The notes beneath the pieces are model-generated. The model had not been told where the DNA came from. It was given only the letters and a program-made list of their open reading frames with translations, and ran no database searches. The translations under genes and the position numbers were made by a program. Below, piece by piece: positions 18,412 to 27,248 of a stretch of DNA of 64,000 nt. The number at the start of each line of letters is the position of its first letter. Position 1 is the first letter of the stretch. The stretch comes from JAJCYL01 sp963664285 (lineage in GTDB: Bacteria > Bacteroidota > Bacteroidia > Cytophagales > Cyclobacteriaceae), in NCBI GenBank assembly GCA_963664285.2, contig CAXXNX010000040.1, forward strand, positions 1 to 64,000, given 5' to 3'.

Positions 18412-19693
18412 TCAGGCGGCTTCCTCTTCAATCGGCCTGTAACCAACCGTCGTTTTTAGCATTCTATTGACCGTAAGGCCCTGATATAGTATAGAAACCA
18501 CCACAACAACATAGGTCATGGTAATTACCAGGTCACGTCCATCAAACTCAGGCAATGTGAGAGAAAGCGCTATTGTCACACCACCCCTCAAACTACCCCA
18601 TGTCATAATGGGAACAGTATTTGGTTCAAAGGTTCTCTTCCTCGACATAATCTTAATGGGTGCAAATACGCTTACCCATCGTGCGAATAAAATTATAGCA
18701 AATGCAAAGAAACCAGCGGCAAAGTAATTTAGTTGTAGAGGAATTATGAGCATCTCCATGCCTATTAATACATAGAGAACAGCGTTCAGACTTTGCTCCA
18801 TTAAGTGCCAGAATTTGAAAACATAATCACTAGCCGCTCCGACCAACCGATCGCTCTTACCTTCATTACCCACCACCAAGCCCATAACTACTGCTGCTTG
18901 TTTGCCAGAAACCTCAATTGCCTCCCAGTGCGCTAATTGGGTGGAGGACATCACTAGAGCAACTGTAACCAGTATTTCCAACTCAGATTGCTCATTATCA
19001 ATATAATCCAGGAGTTTGAAGCAAATATATCCAAGAATAACGCCTATGATCACTCCCCCTGTAATATCCAGTATAAAGGTTTTAACCAGATCAGCAAAGT
19101 GTATTATATGATCCAGTTCTTTTGTTTCAAGATCTAACAAGGCCAAGGCGAATACAACAGATATCCCGTCATTAAATAAGGATTCCCCTTCAATTCGTAT
19201 GCGAAGTTTTTCTGAAACATTATACCTCTTTACGGTTGCAATAACAGCAATGGGGTCAGTTGGTGAAATCAACGCCCCGAAAACAAGGCAATAAATGTAG
19301 TCCAAATGGAGGCCAATGGCATTTAAGACATAGTAAGAGGCCGTCGCGGTGATGATAGTTGATATAATGACACCAAAAATTGACAGAATTAAAACCGGTC
19401 CTTTTTCCTCGGCAAGCCGTTTAAAATCAATTTTTAATGCGCCAGCGAAAAGCAAAAAGGTGAGAATCACCTCAAAAATGACCTCCTGGTAATCATAATC
19501 CTGCAAAACACGCATCGTCCCAGACTGGAAATCAGGGATAAGCAAACCGGCCCAGGATTATTAAAGACAGCATTAGCGCCATTATCATTAATCCGATAGA
19601 CGAAGGAAGTTTAAGAACGTAGGTATTAGTAAAGATGAAGAGCCCTGCCAAGAAAATAAAGAGGGCTATTACATCCGGGGTTTCGAATTCCAT
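18412..19693 (-). pseudogene. Na+/H+ antiporter of the CPA1 (NhaP-like) family, frameshift near the N-terminus
   Basis: The main frame gives 377 residues of a CPA1 exchanger with GALISPTDPIAVIATVKR, the EGESLFNDG motif, and TWGSLRGGVTIALSLTLP. The missing first membrane segment is encoded just upstream in another frame from ATG 19691-19693: MEFETPDVIALFIFLAGLFI and on to LSLIILG. The whole interval is 1282 bases, one too many. Deleting one base at the GG/CC run near 19549-19553 fuses LIILG to GLLIPDFQ and gives a normal ~426-residue protein. The carrier would exchange Na+ or K+ for protons across the inner membrane. The break may be an assembly error, since the rest of the gene is well kept. 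Confidence 0.8.
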
Positions 19694-19964
19694 TCAGCCG
19701 GAATATATTAAGCTATTTAAACTGCTCCAATTTGTGCCCAAAATTACTATAATCCTATAAAACCTTCAAAACCACCTTATACGGCAACAATTTAATGCTA
19801 TTAAGTTAAGGGATTATTAACTTTCCCGCACGTCGATCTCTTCTCACAGGCCGAAATATTGGTGGTTTATAAAGACACAAAACCATTGCCGTGGTGCCCT
19901 TAATAGATTTGGTTACCAATTCTCTAAATGCAAAATTTGTATTTTTAGTGAATCGAGTGGTGAA

Positions 19965-20513
19965 ATGTCTTATATCGAAAAGGTCCTGACAAAATATGAG
20001 CAACTTCAGGATGAGAATGCTCTAATAATGCAGGATTTAAAAAAACTGGAAAGCACTGAGCTGAATTATAAATCGAATGATAAAAAATGGAATATTATTC
20101 AGGTACTCAATCACATAAAAAGTACCGAAGCTGGTACTTTAAAATACATTCATAAAAAAATGAAATACGGTGGACTGAAAATGACGAATTGGTCGGCCGG
20201 AACAAGGGCGTTTCTCATGAGATCGCTAAATAATTCATCTATTAAATTTAAGATGCCATCTGTATTGACCCAACCGTCAGTTGATGGTTCACTCCAGAGC
20301 ATTCAAAACGAATGGAATGAACTTCGTGACCAGTGGAGAACTTTTATTAAGAATTTCCCTGATGAAGATCTGAATAAAGCCGTATTCAGGCACCCAATAT
20401 TCGGGCGACTTTCATTACTTCAGACCATGGATTCAATGATTTCACACCAAAACCATCACAAGAAACAGATAAATCGCATCAAAAAGACAATCAACTTGAA
20501 TAAGAAGATCTGA
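19965..20513 (+). CDS. DinB-like four-helix metalloprotein
   Basis: 182 residues with the DinB-superfamily layout. The first helix contains WNIIQVLNHI with a candidate metal-binding histidine. A C-terminal helix carries a histidine-rich HQNHHKKQINRIK that usually supplies the other ligands. Such proteins bind a divalent metal; many have thiol-transferase or unknown functions, and the biological role here is unknown. It is followed after 28 bases by a PspC-type gene in the same direction. No signal peptide. Confidence 0.7.
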   Translation: MSYIEKVLTKYEQLQDENALIMQDLKKLESTELNYKSNDKKWNIIQVLNHIKSTEAGTLKYIHKKMKYGGLKMTNWSAGTRAFLMRSLNNSSIKFKMPSVLTQPSVDGSLQSIQNEWNELRDQWRTFIKNFPDEDLNKAVFRHPIFGRLSLLQTMDSMISHQNHHKKQINRIKKTINLNKKI

Positions 20514-20541
20514 GTTTTAAATTTGGGAGAAAATTGAAAAT

Positions 20542-20727
20542 ATGAGTGCAAAAAAACTCACGAGGTCATCAGATAAGATAATTGCCGGAGTCTATGGCAG
20601 TTTGGCTGATTACTTCGGATGGGAACCTACTCTGGTTAGAATTGTTTATTTGCTGCTCACCATCTTTACCGCTTTCGCAGGTGTACTGGTTTATATTATT
20701 ATGTGGATTGTAATGCCCAGGTATTAG
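20542..20727 (+). CDS. PspC-domain small membrane protein
   Basis: A 61-residue protein consisting of a single PspC domain: basic N-terminus (KKLTRSSDKIIAGVYGSLADYF), the segment GWEPTLVRIVYLLLTIF, and one hydrophobic helix ending VYIIMWIVMP. PspC proteins sit in the inner membrane and, in proteobacteria, sense envelope stress, but stand-alone Bacteroidota versions are uncharacterised. The gene ends immediately next to a convergent small gene on the minus strand. Confidence 0.85.
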   Translation: MSAKKLTRSSDKIIAGVYGSLADYFGWEPTLVRIVYLLLTIFTAFAGVLVYIIMWIVMPRY

Positions 20728-20929
20728 CTATCCTCCCTTCTTCTTTATTCCCTCCAGATCATCCCGATCTTTCAGTTTTTTATCTTCCACATTTCGATTG
20801 AGGAATTGATTCAGTTTATCTATTTCAAAGTTAGATTTGATCTCCCCAAATGAGTCGATATGAATATCAAAGCCTTCATGAGCGGGTTCACTTTAGGTTT
20901 TTGCAGTTTTTTATCGATTTTTTTTTCAT
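20728..20929 (-). pseudogene. Small gene after gltX, frameshifted, function unknown
   Basis: Directly after the gltX stop the minus strand encodes KKIDKKLQKPKVNP in one frame and then, shifted, AHEGFDIHIDSFGEIKSN, NFEIDKLNQFLNRNVEDKK and KLKDRDDLEGIKKKGG before a stop at 20728-20730. The two parts read as one ~65-residue charged protein. An ATG at 20927-20929 begins an A9 run which itself puts KKID out of frame. Two one-base corrections are needed, one in the A9 run and one near 20879. I recognise no family. Position and clean codon use argue that it is, or was, a real gene co-transcribed with gltX. Confidence 0.45.
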
Positions 20930-20933
20930 CTTT

Positions 20934-22469
20934 TTACACAATCACTCGTTTGGCCAGGTTTTGAATTGCGTTCCTTATCCGAACTGATACCTGACTCCCA
21001 CCCAAAACTTTTATCATACCCATTAGGTCAGGACCAGTTGTTTCACCAGTGATAACCAATCTTAAAGCCGGCATTACTTTCCCCATTTTAACGTCTTGCT
21101 TGTCCAAAACGTTCATTAAGCTTGATTTGAATTCCTCTTCAGTAGCATTATCCACGGTCTTAATTTCCGAAGCAAAAGCGCTAAGGACTTTTACAGCTTC
21201 GGCTGTCCATTTCTTTGATACTAGCTCATTATCGTAGACAGTAGGTATCTCAAAGTAAAACTTTGCTTTCGCCAGCAGCTCCCACTCGAAGGTGACCCGG
21301 TCTTTCAACAGCTGAACTAATTCAAGCGCTTTATTTTTATCAAATTTCAAACCCTTTTCTACACCCGCAGCAAGTAATTGTTGAGCTATTTCTTTCTCGT
21401 CTCGTGTTCTTAAGTAATGCTCATTGAACCAATTGGCTTTTTGAATGTCGAATTTAGCTCCTGATTTATTTACCTTTTCCAAGCCAAAAAGATCTACCAA
21501 CTTATTTAAACTAAATATTTCCTCATCACCTCCGGGGTTCCAACCCAATAGTGCAATGAAGTTTAGAACCGATTCGGGATAATAACCGCTCTCACGAAAT
21601 CCTTGTACATCTTTACCATCATCAGTCCATTGCAGAGGAAAAATCGGAAAACCCTGTTTTTCGGCATCTCTTTTACTGAGCTTACCATTACCATCAGGTT
21701 TTAGTAACAGAGGTAAATGAGCAAACTGTGGTAGCGTCCAACCAAAATAATTGTAAAGGATCACATGCAAAGGGGCAGAAGGTAACCACTCCTCACCGCG
21801 GATTACGTGGGTAATACCCATCAAATGATCATCCACAATATTGGCCAAATGATAAGTGGGTATTCCACTGGACTTCAACAACACTTTGTCATCCAGTGTC
21901 GAGGAATGCACTACTACCCAACCCCTAACCAAGTCCTGCATCCTTATTTCTTCCTTGAGTGGGATCTTGATCCTGATAACGTAAGGTTCGCCGGAATTTA
22001 TTCGGTTTTGGACTTCATCTTTTGACAATGTCAGTGAGTTTTTCATCTGAACCCGACTAACGGCATTGTAATTCAAAGAATTGGCCTTGGCAGCTTTTAA
22101 CTTCTCTCTTAGAACCTCCAACTCGTCAGATGTATCAAATGCGTAATAGGCTTTACCCTCTTTCACCAGTTTTAAAGCATAATTTTGATAAATATCCTTA
22201 CGCTCTGATTGACGATATGGAGCAAATTCACCGCCACTCACCGGCCCTTCATCAGGATTTATACCTAACCAATTGAGAGTATCTATGATGTATTTCTCAG
22301 CCCAGGGTACAAATCTGTTCTCATCTGTGTCTTCGATCCTCAAAATAAAAGACCCTCCATGTTTCCTGGCAAATAAGTAATTGAACAAGGCTGTTCTTAC
22401 TCCACCAATATGTAAAGCACCCGTTGGACTAGGCGCGAAACGCACTCTTACTCTATCCATTTTATTCAA
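20934..22469 (-). CDS. gltX: Glutamyl-tRNA synthetase
   Basis: 511 residues, class I aminoacyl-tRNA synthetase charging tRNA-Glu. RFAPSPTGALHIGGVRTALF holds the HIGH-type motif (HIGG) and GKLSKRDA the KMSKS-type motif. The length fits non-discriminating and discriminating bacterial enzymes alike. The ATG at 22467 gives MNKMDRVRVRF; the in-frame ATG three codons later (22460) is equally plausible. The gene appears intact, in contrast to the broken small gene that follows it. Confidence 0.95.
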   Translation of the reverse strand: MNKMDRVRVRFAPSPTGALHIGGVRTALFNYLFARKHGGSFILRIEDTDENRFVPWAEKYIIDTLNWLGINPDEGPVSGGEFAPYRQSERKDIYQNYALKLVKEGKAYYAFDTSDELEVLREKLKAAKANSLNYNAVSRVQMKNSLTLSKDEVQNRINSGEPYVIRIKIPLKEEIRMQDLVRGWVVVHSSTLDDKVLLKSSGIPTYHLANIVDDHLMGITHVIRGEEWLPSAPLHVILYNYFGWTLPQFAHLPLLLKPDGNGKLSKRDAEKQGFPIFPLQWTDDGKDVQGFRESGYYPESVLNFIALLGWNPGGDEEIFSLNKLVDLFGLEKVNKSGAKFDIQKANWFNEHYLRTRDEKEIAQQLLAAGVEKGLKFDKNKALELVQLLKDRVTFEWELLAKAKFYFEIPTVYDNELVSKKWTAEAVKVLSAFASEIKTVDNATEEEFKSSLMNVLDKQDVKMGKVMPALRLVITGETTGPDLMGMIKVLGGSQVSVRIRNAIQNLAKRVIV

Positions 22470-22474
22470 TCTTA

Positions 22475-22632
22475 GCGTCCAATTTCAAAAAAACGTTGTA
22501 TTTATTGGAATGAATTACAAATTCCAAAAATCAAACACCAAATAAATTCAAAGATCCAATAACAAAATTTCAAACTGTTTTATATAAGTGAGGTATTTGA
22601 AATTTGTTTTTTTGTGATTTGTCTTTTCAAGT
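22475..22632 (-). repeat. AT-rich imperfect inverted repeat between ridA and gltX
   Basis: The spacer consists of monotonous runs: AATTACAAATTCCAAAAATC, then AAATAAATTC, AACAAAATTTCAAACTG on one side, answered by ATTTGAAATTTG and TTTTTTTGTGATTTGTC on the other. The two halves are loosely complementary around 22580-22590. Similar CAAATTCCAAA-type intergenic repeats occur dispersed in many bacterial genomes. No frame, promoter motif or terminator is evident in it. Confidence 0.45.
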
Positions 22633-23007
22633 TTAGGGGATAGCAATACAGGAAATTTCAACATTTACCCCTTTTGGCAATGCACTGACCTCCACTGTTT
22701 CCCTGGCTGGGTAATTTTCTCTGAAATATTCCCCGTACACCGCATTGATACGAGTAAAATCTGTCATGTTTTTTACGAATATTGAGCACTTCACAACTTT
22801 TGAGAAAGATGCCCCAGCAGCCTCCAATATTGCCTCCAAATTCTGCATGACTTGCTTTGTCTCTTGTTCTATAGTTCCCTCAATTAGATCACCAGACTCC
22901 GGATCCAGAGGAATCTGACCCGAAACATAAAGCGTACCATTAGCCAAAACTGACTGCGAGTACGGACCTATAGGTGCTGGTGCATCGCTGGTATTAATGA
23001 TTTTCAT
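22633..23007 (-). CDS. ridA: RidA family protein (reactive enamine/imine deaminase)
   Basis: 124 residues, the full length of a RidA/YjgF monomer. It has the typical GPYSQSVLANGTLYVSGQIPLDP and the C-terminal ALPKGVNVEISCIAI; the arginine of the substrate-carboxylate site would be R105 in the family numbering but is not in its usual sequence context. RidA hydrolyses 2-aminoacrylate and related imines made by PLP enzymes. It lies 22 bases downstream of glmS on the same strand. It is not near enough to the kynurenine genes to be called their aminomuconate deaminase. Confidence 0.9.
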   Translation of the reverse strand: MKIINTSDAPAPIGPYSQSVLANGTLYVSGQIPLDPESGDLIEGTIEQETKQVMQNLEAILEAAGASFSKVVKCSIFVKNMTDFTRINAVYGEYFRENYPARETVEVSALPKGVNVEISCIAIP

Positions 23008-23028
23008 AACTAAGTCTTGAAAGTGGAT

Positions 23029-24864
23029 CTATTCAACTGTAACGGACTTCGCCAGGTTTCGGGGCTGATCCACATTGCATCCTCTCATTACGGCAATATG
23101 ATAAGAAAGTAATTGCAATGGTACCACTGAAACCAGGGGCATCAGTTCATCTGCCGTTTTTGGCACTTCAATTACAAAATCCGCGATTTTTGGAATTAGT
23201 GCATCCCCTTCCGTTACAACAGCTATGACGACACCTTTTCTTGCCTTAACCTCCTGAATATTGGTAACAATTTTGTCGTAAGAACTATCCCTTGTGGCAA
23301 TAACCACCACTGGCATTTGCTCATCAATTAACGCAATCGGACCATGTTTCATTTCCGCAGCCGGATAACCCTCAGCGTGTATATATGAAATTTCCTTTAG
23401 TTTCAATGCTCCCTCCAGGGCAACAGGGAAGTTATAGCCTCGGCCTAGATATAAAAAATTCCTGGCGTCCTTAAAGAGATCAGCAATAAACTCGACTTTA
23501 TCGTTGTTACTTAATACCTTTTTGATCTTTGCCGGGATAGACGATAGTTCTCTAAGCATATTACTGAATTTGCTATCGGTAATAGTGCCTCTTTTCTTTG
23601 CTATCATTAAAGCGATCATGGTCAGCACAGTGAGTTGACCAGTGAATGCTTTGGTGCTGGCAACGCCAATTTCAGGGCCTGCGTGCAAATAAGCTCCTTC
23701 ATGTGTTGATCTTGAAATTGAAGATCCTACAGTATTGACCACTCCAAAAATTACTGCTCCTTTGGACCTGGCAAGCTCAATGGCTGCCAATGTATCAGCC
23801 GTCTCACCTGATTGTGAAACCGCAATTATCACATCTCCTTCCTTTATAATTGGGTTTCTATACCTAAATTCTGAAGCGTATTCTAACTCAACCGGAATAC
23901 GGCACAAATCTTCGAATAAATATTCAGCCACTAATCCAGCGTGCCACGAAGTGCCACAGGCGACAATGACAATCCGTTCAGCATCAACCAACTTGTCGGC
24001 ATACTCTCTGATTCCGCCTAAAACTAGTCTGTCAGTTGCCACATTTATTCGGCCTCTCATGCAATCGGCTATCGAATTTGGTTGCTCAAATATCTCCTTC
24101 AACATAAAATGAGAATAACCCCCTTTCTCGATTGCCTCCAGTTCCAAATCAAGTGTTTGGATATAGGGGGTCAATTCTACATCCTGGATATTCTTTATCG
24201 TCAAAACGCCATCTTTTATGATAGCAATCTCTCCGTCATTCAAATAAACCACTTCATTGGTATATTCGACTATTGGCGAGGCATCAGAGGCCAGAAAAAA
24301 CTCGCTTTTCCCAACACCGAGTACCAATGGACTCCCTTTTCTTGCGGCTACCAGGGTTTTTGGTTCATTTTTCGCAATCACTGCAATAGCATAAGCGCCA
24401 ACGACATGCGTTAGCGCTATTCGAACCGCCTCATCAAGAGCGCATTTATTTTCTACTTTGATTGAATGAATAAATTGTACAAGAACCTCAGTGTCGGTCT
24501 CACTCTTAAATTCATATCCCTTTGATATCAATTCTTGTTTTAAAGAACTATAGTTTTCAATTATGCCATTATGAATAATGGCAATATCATTTTCTGAGGA
24601 AAGGTGAGGATGGGCATTAATATCTGAAGGTTCTCCATGTGTTGCCCATCGGGTATGGCCAATTCCCACACTACTGTTGAAATTTTTCCCTTTTACAAAA
24701 TCCTCCAGGTCCCGTACCTTACCCTGTTTTTTATAAATTTCTAATTCATCTGAAACAATAGCTACACCAGCGCTATCGTAACCCCGATATTCAAGGCGTT
24801 TGAGTCCTTTAATTAATACATCGTACGCTGATCTGTCACCATAGTATCCAACAATGCCACACAT
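23029..24864 (-). CDS. glmS: Glutamine-fructose-6-phosphate aminotransferase (isomerising)
   Basis: 611 residues. The N-terminal nucleophile is Cys2 (MCGIVGYYGDRSAYD), in the class II glutaminase domain, with GIGHTRWATHGEPS. Two SIS domains follow (VIIAVSQSGETADTLAAIEL and YLGRGYNFPVALEGALKLKE) and the C-terminus is NLAKSVTVE. The enzyme makes glucosamine-6-phosphate for peptidoglycan and LPS. It is 43 bases downstream of the DUF4270 gene. No glmS ribozyme-like leader is possible in so short a gap. A small TTGACC/GGTCAA hairpin (24883-24899) lies between the two genes. Confidence 0.97.
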   Translation of the reverse strand: MCGIVGYYGDRSAYDVLIKGLKRLEYRGYDSAGVAIVSDELEIYKKQGKVRDLEDFVKGKNFNSSVGIGHTRWATHGEPSDINAHPHLSSENDIAIIHNGIIENYSSLKQELISKGYEFKSETDTEVLVQFIHSIKVENKCALDEAVRIALTHVVGAYAIAVIAKNEPKTLVAARKGSPLVLGVGKSEFFLASDASPIVEYTNEVVYLNDGEIAIIKDGVLTIKNIQDVELTPYIQTLDLELEAIEKGGYSHFMLKEIFEQPNSIADCMRGRINVATDRLVLGGIREYADKLVDAERIVIVACGTSWHAGLVAEYLFEDLCRIPVELEYASEFRYRNPIIKEGDVIIAVSQSGETADTLAAIELARSKGAVIFGVVNTVGSSISRSTHEGAYLHAGPEIGVASTKAFTGQLTVLTMIALMIAKKRGTITDSKFSNMLRELSSIPAKIKKVLSNNDKVEFIADLFKDARNFLYLGRGYNFPVALEGALKLKEISYIHAEGYPAAEMKHGPIALIDEQMPVVVIATRDSSYDKIVTNIQEVKARKGVVIAVVTEGDALIPKIADFVIEVPKTADELMPLVSVVPLQLLSYHIAVMRGCNVDQPRNLAKSVTVE

Positions 24865-24907
24865 GCTCTAATTAGTTTTTAGTTGACCGAAGTGGTCAAA
24901 GTTAAAA

Positions 24908-26320
24908 CTATTGAATAGTAGAATAAAAGAGTTTGAGCTTAATCTTATCGGCATCAAAGATCAACTGATCGATAGCTCTGATGGCACCTAAACCACTGCT
25001 AGGTGGATTACTTACTATAGGATAGATCATGAGATCAGTTCGATCTAAGGCAGAATCTGCCACTGCCTGAAGATAGTTGCTAATTTCCGCAATGAACAAG
25101 GCCTCCTCAGGTAAATAAGTGATTCTTAAAGGGTTACTGGTTTGTGAAGTATTGTAGGATCTATCATCAAGCACAACAAACCGGACATTGCGGATGGGGT
25201 TAAACAAAAGCGAACCATTAGGCACTACTTTGTTGTCATCTCCAACAAACAATAATGAAATATTACCCAAAGTTGTAATGAAATCATCTGTGCCACCGAC
25301 GTCCAAAACATCACTGATTTCTATTTCTGCCTTGTTTACGATAAATGCATCTAATGAATCTATGAAATTCCAGACTTCAGACAGATCAACTTTGGTATTG
25401 ATACCGGTCAATGGTTGAACATATCTTTGCCCGGTGGTGGGTATATATTCTTCCAACAGGCCAGGAACCGCACTTAGTTCAGAAGCCGATCGATCAGTTT
25501 CAACATATGAATACTGCAAGGACCCGTTTCCAAATGCATAATCAAAGAATCTGGCGAAAATCGGGACGTCGTTTTCCAGATGATAGTAAACCCTTAAGGT
25601 TGATGTTTCTTCTACACTCACGCTGTCAGGGGCACCTTGAAGGTTATCTTCAATACCTAAAATGTAATCGTTGTCATCACCAGGAACAAACGCCAGGCCT
25701 GGAATTACGTTATTTTGAAAAAGGGGTTCCAAGCGTGTATCAACTAGTAATTGCACGGAAGCAAAGTCTAGAAGTTGCTGACCAAATTCCTCATTTATAT
25801 TGATGATTATTAATGAATCGAAACCGGCAGTTGCAATAAATTCAAGTTCTCCTATAGGCTCCAGTGAAATTGGGGTTTTAATGGTGCTTTTATAGAATAC
25901 GTCAAAAAGCGTATCTCTGAGCGTATGAATCTTCAAGATTTGAGGTTCTAAGAAATTATCTCCAAAGAAAAATTTGAGCTGCAAATAAAGCTTTGTAGAA
26001 TCAAGAATGGCATCTTCAGAAACAAGCTGCTGGGGTCCACCTTGGAGATCAAAAACTCCCAATTGCGAATAGGAAATAATTTTGATTTTACCAAAGACAG
26101 GATCATCATAAATACCTACTAATAGCTCCAGTGGATGGTCTGTTGTTACACTATCAGACACAACGACACTTGTAGGGAGAGTAAACTCCTTAAAAAGCGT
26201 TATAAAATTATCGTTGTTTGGATTTAAATCTGAGCCAATTTCGCTTGGATCTTCACACGCAAAGAAAATGGGTACTGTAATTATCAGTGACCATCGTCTT
26301 ATTCTACCCCACAAGTTCAT
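24908..26320 (-). CDS. DUF4270 family lipoprotein
   Basis: 470 residues with a lipoprotein leader (IITVPIFFACEDPSEIGSDL) in which Cys22 is the likely lipidation site. The mature start is followed by the DUF4270 pattern SEIGSDLNPNNDNF, VSDSVTTDHPLELLVGIYDD and PVFGKI. The family is confined to Bacteroidota and has no known biochemical function; it is expected at the cell envelope. The gene start overlaps the upstream glycogen-synthase-like gene by 17 bases, and glmS follows. The set GT5-N/DUF4270/glmS next to a divergent panC is a recurrent arrangement in the phylum. Confidence 0.85.
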   Translation of the reverse strand: MNLWGRIRRWSLIITVPIFFACEDPSEIGSDLNPNNDNFITLFKEFTLPTSVVVSDSVTTDHPLELLVGIYDDPVFGKIKIISYSQLGVFDLQGGPQQLVSEDAILDSTKLYLQLKFFFGDNFLEPQILKIHTLRDTLFDVFYKSTIKTPISLEPIGELEFIATAGFDSLIIININEEFGQQLLDFASVQLLVDTRLEPLFQNNVIPGLAFVPGDDNDYILGIEDNLQGAPDSVSVEETSTLRVYYHLENDVPIFARFFDYAFGNGSLQYSYVETDRSASELSAVPGLLEEYIPTTGQRYVQPLTGINTKVDLSEVWNFIDSLDAFIVNKAEIEISDVLDVGGTDDFITTLGNISLLFVGDDNKVVPNGSLLFNPIRNVRFVVLDDRSYNTSQTSNPLRITYLPEEALFIAEISNYLQAVADSALDRTDLMIYPIVSNPPSSGLGAIRAIDQLIFDADKIKLKLFYSTIQ

Positions 26321-27113
26321 GATATAAGTTATAATAAGAATCTAAGATGTTATCGTCCTTTTCTATTGTATCAACTTTCTTTTCCATGCCGTTGAACAAG
26401 TTGGTCAGACTCTGGCTAGTATCTTCTCCACCTTGAATAACAGCATCGGCATACTCTACCCCCATTTTCACAAAACCTTCATAGTCCGCTGACTTAAGAT
26501 TAGATAGCATCTGATCTTCGATATCGATCATTTTCACCTTTTCAAGCAATAGTTCACTTTCGAACTTATGCTGGAACGGAGTGTCATATACAGTATATAC
26601 GGTTTTTGCATTCTGGAAAATGGGATCGTTTTTGTAAGTGGTTTTTATATACAAAGGAATAAGGCTTGTAATCCAATCATTACAATGTATTATGTCCGGA
26701 GACCATCCCAGTTTCTTTACCGTCTCCAATACACCTTTACAGAAGAAAATAGCTCGTTCATCATTGTCCGGGTAGAAATTATCTTCGTTATCATGAAATA
26801 CATATTTTCTCTGGAAATAATCTTCGTTATCAATGAAATAAACCTGCAGTTTCGCATTAGGTATTGAAGCTACCTTAATCACTAAAGGCTTTTCTTCTTC
26901 TCCGACAGAAATATTAATGCCTGACAATCGAACCACCTCATGTAAACGGTTTTTCCTTTCATTAATTAATCCAAATCTTGGAACTAAGATTCTGATCTCC
27001 ATACCTCTTTCCTGCATTGCCTGAAGTAATTTTCTAACGAAACTTGCAACTTCCGAGGTTTGTAAGAAGGGTAAGATTTCACTAGCAACATATAAAATGC
27101 GAAGATTTGCCAT
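26304..27113 (-). CDS. GT5 glycogen/starch synthase N-terminal-domain protein (half enzyme)
   Basis: 269 residues that match only the N-terminal Rossmann domain of GT5 glycogen synthases: ILYVASEILPFLQTSEVASF at the start (where full synthases have a KxGGL-type loop), then DIIHCNDWITSLIPLYIKT and VYTVYDTPFQHKF. The C-terminal ADP-glucose-binding domain is absent, and the lysine/glycine loop is replaced by QTSEVAS, so glycogen synthesis is unlikely. The gene is complete, not truncated: it starts behind its own promoter and couples to DUF4270. I infer a regulatory or scaffold role or an unknown transferase activity. Confidence 0.75.
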   Translation of the reverse strand: MANLRILYVASEILPFLQTSEVASFVRKLLQAMQERGMEIRILVPRFGLINERKNRLHEVVRLSGINISVGEEEKPLVIKVASIPNAKLQVYFIDNEDYFQRKYVFHDNEDNFYPDNDERAIFFCKGVLETVKKLGWSPDIIHCNDWITSLIPLYIKTTYKNDPIFQNAKTVYTVYDTPFQHKFESELLLEKVKMIDIEDQMLSNLKSADYEGFVKMGVEYADAVIQGGEDTSQSLTNLFNGMEKKVDTIEKDDNILDSYYNLYHELVG

Positions 27114-27161
27114 ATTTTGTGTGTGTTAGTTTTGAAATAATTACGGGAAAATTTTGGGTCA

Positions 27162-27191
27162 CAAAGGTACATAAGTTTGTCCGCATTTCAA
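27162..27191 (-). promoter_or_regulatory. Bacteroidota-type promoter for the GT5-N/DUF4270/glmS genes
   Basis: Read on the minus strand: TTG at 27189-27191, a 19-base spacer, then TACCTTTG at 27162-27169, matching TTG-N19-TAnnTTTG. It is about 50 bases upstream of the ATG at 27111-27113. Confidence 0.6.
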
Positions 27192-27210
27192 TGTAAGGGT
27201 TTTTTATGGC

Positions 27211-27218
27211 TACATTTG
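27211..27218 (+). promoter_or_regulatory. Possible -7 element for panC
   Basis: TACATTTG followed by CG fits the TAnnTTTG box, 31 bases upstream of the chosen panC ATG. No good TTG lies at the right distance upstream, so this is a weaker call than its divergent neighbour. Confidence 0.4.
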
Positions 27219-27248
27219 CGCCCTTTTTAAATGGGCCCATATTATCTG

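Noticed and set aside
24883..24899. TTGACC/GGTCAA hairpin between DUF4270 and glmS as a riboswitch or glmS ribozyme
   Set aside because: The 43-base gap is far too short for a glmS ribozyme and the stem has only 6 pairs; at most a weak terminator or spacer hairpin.
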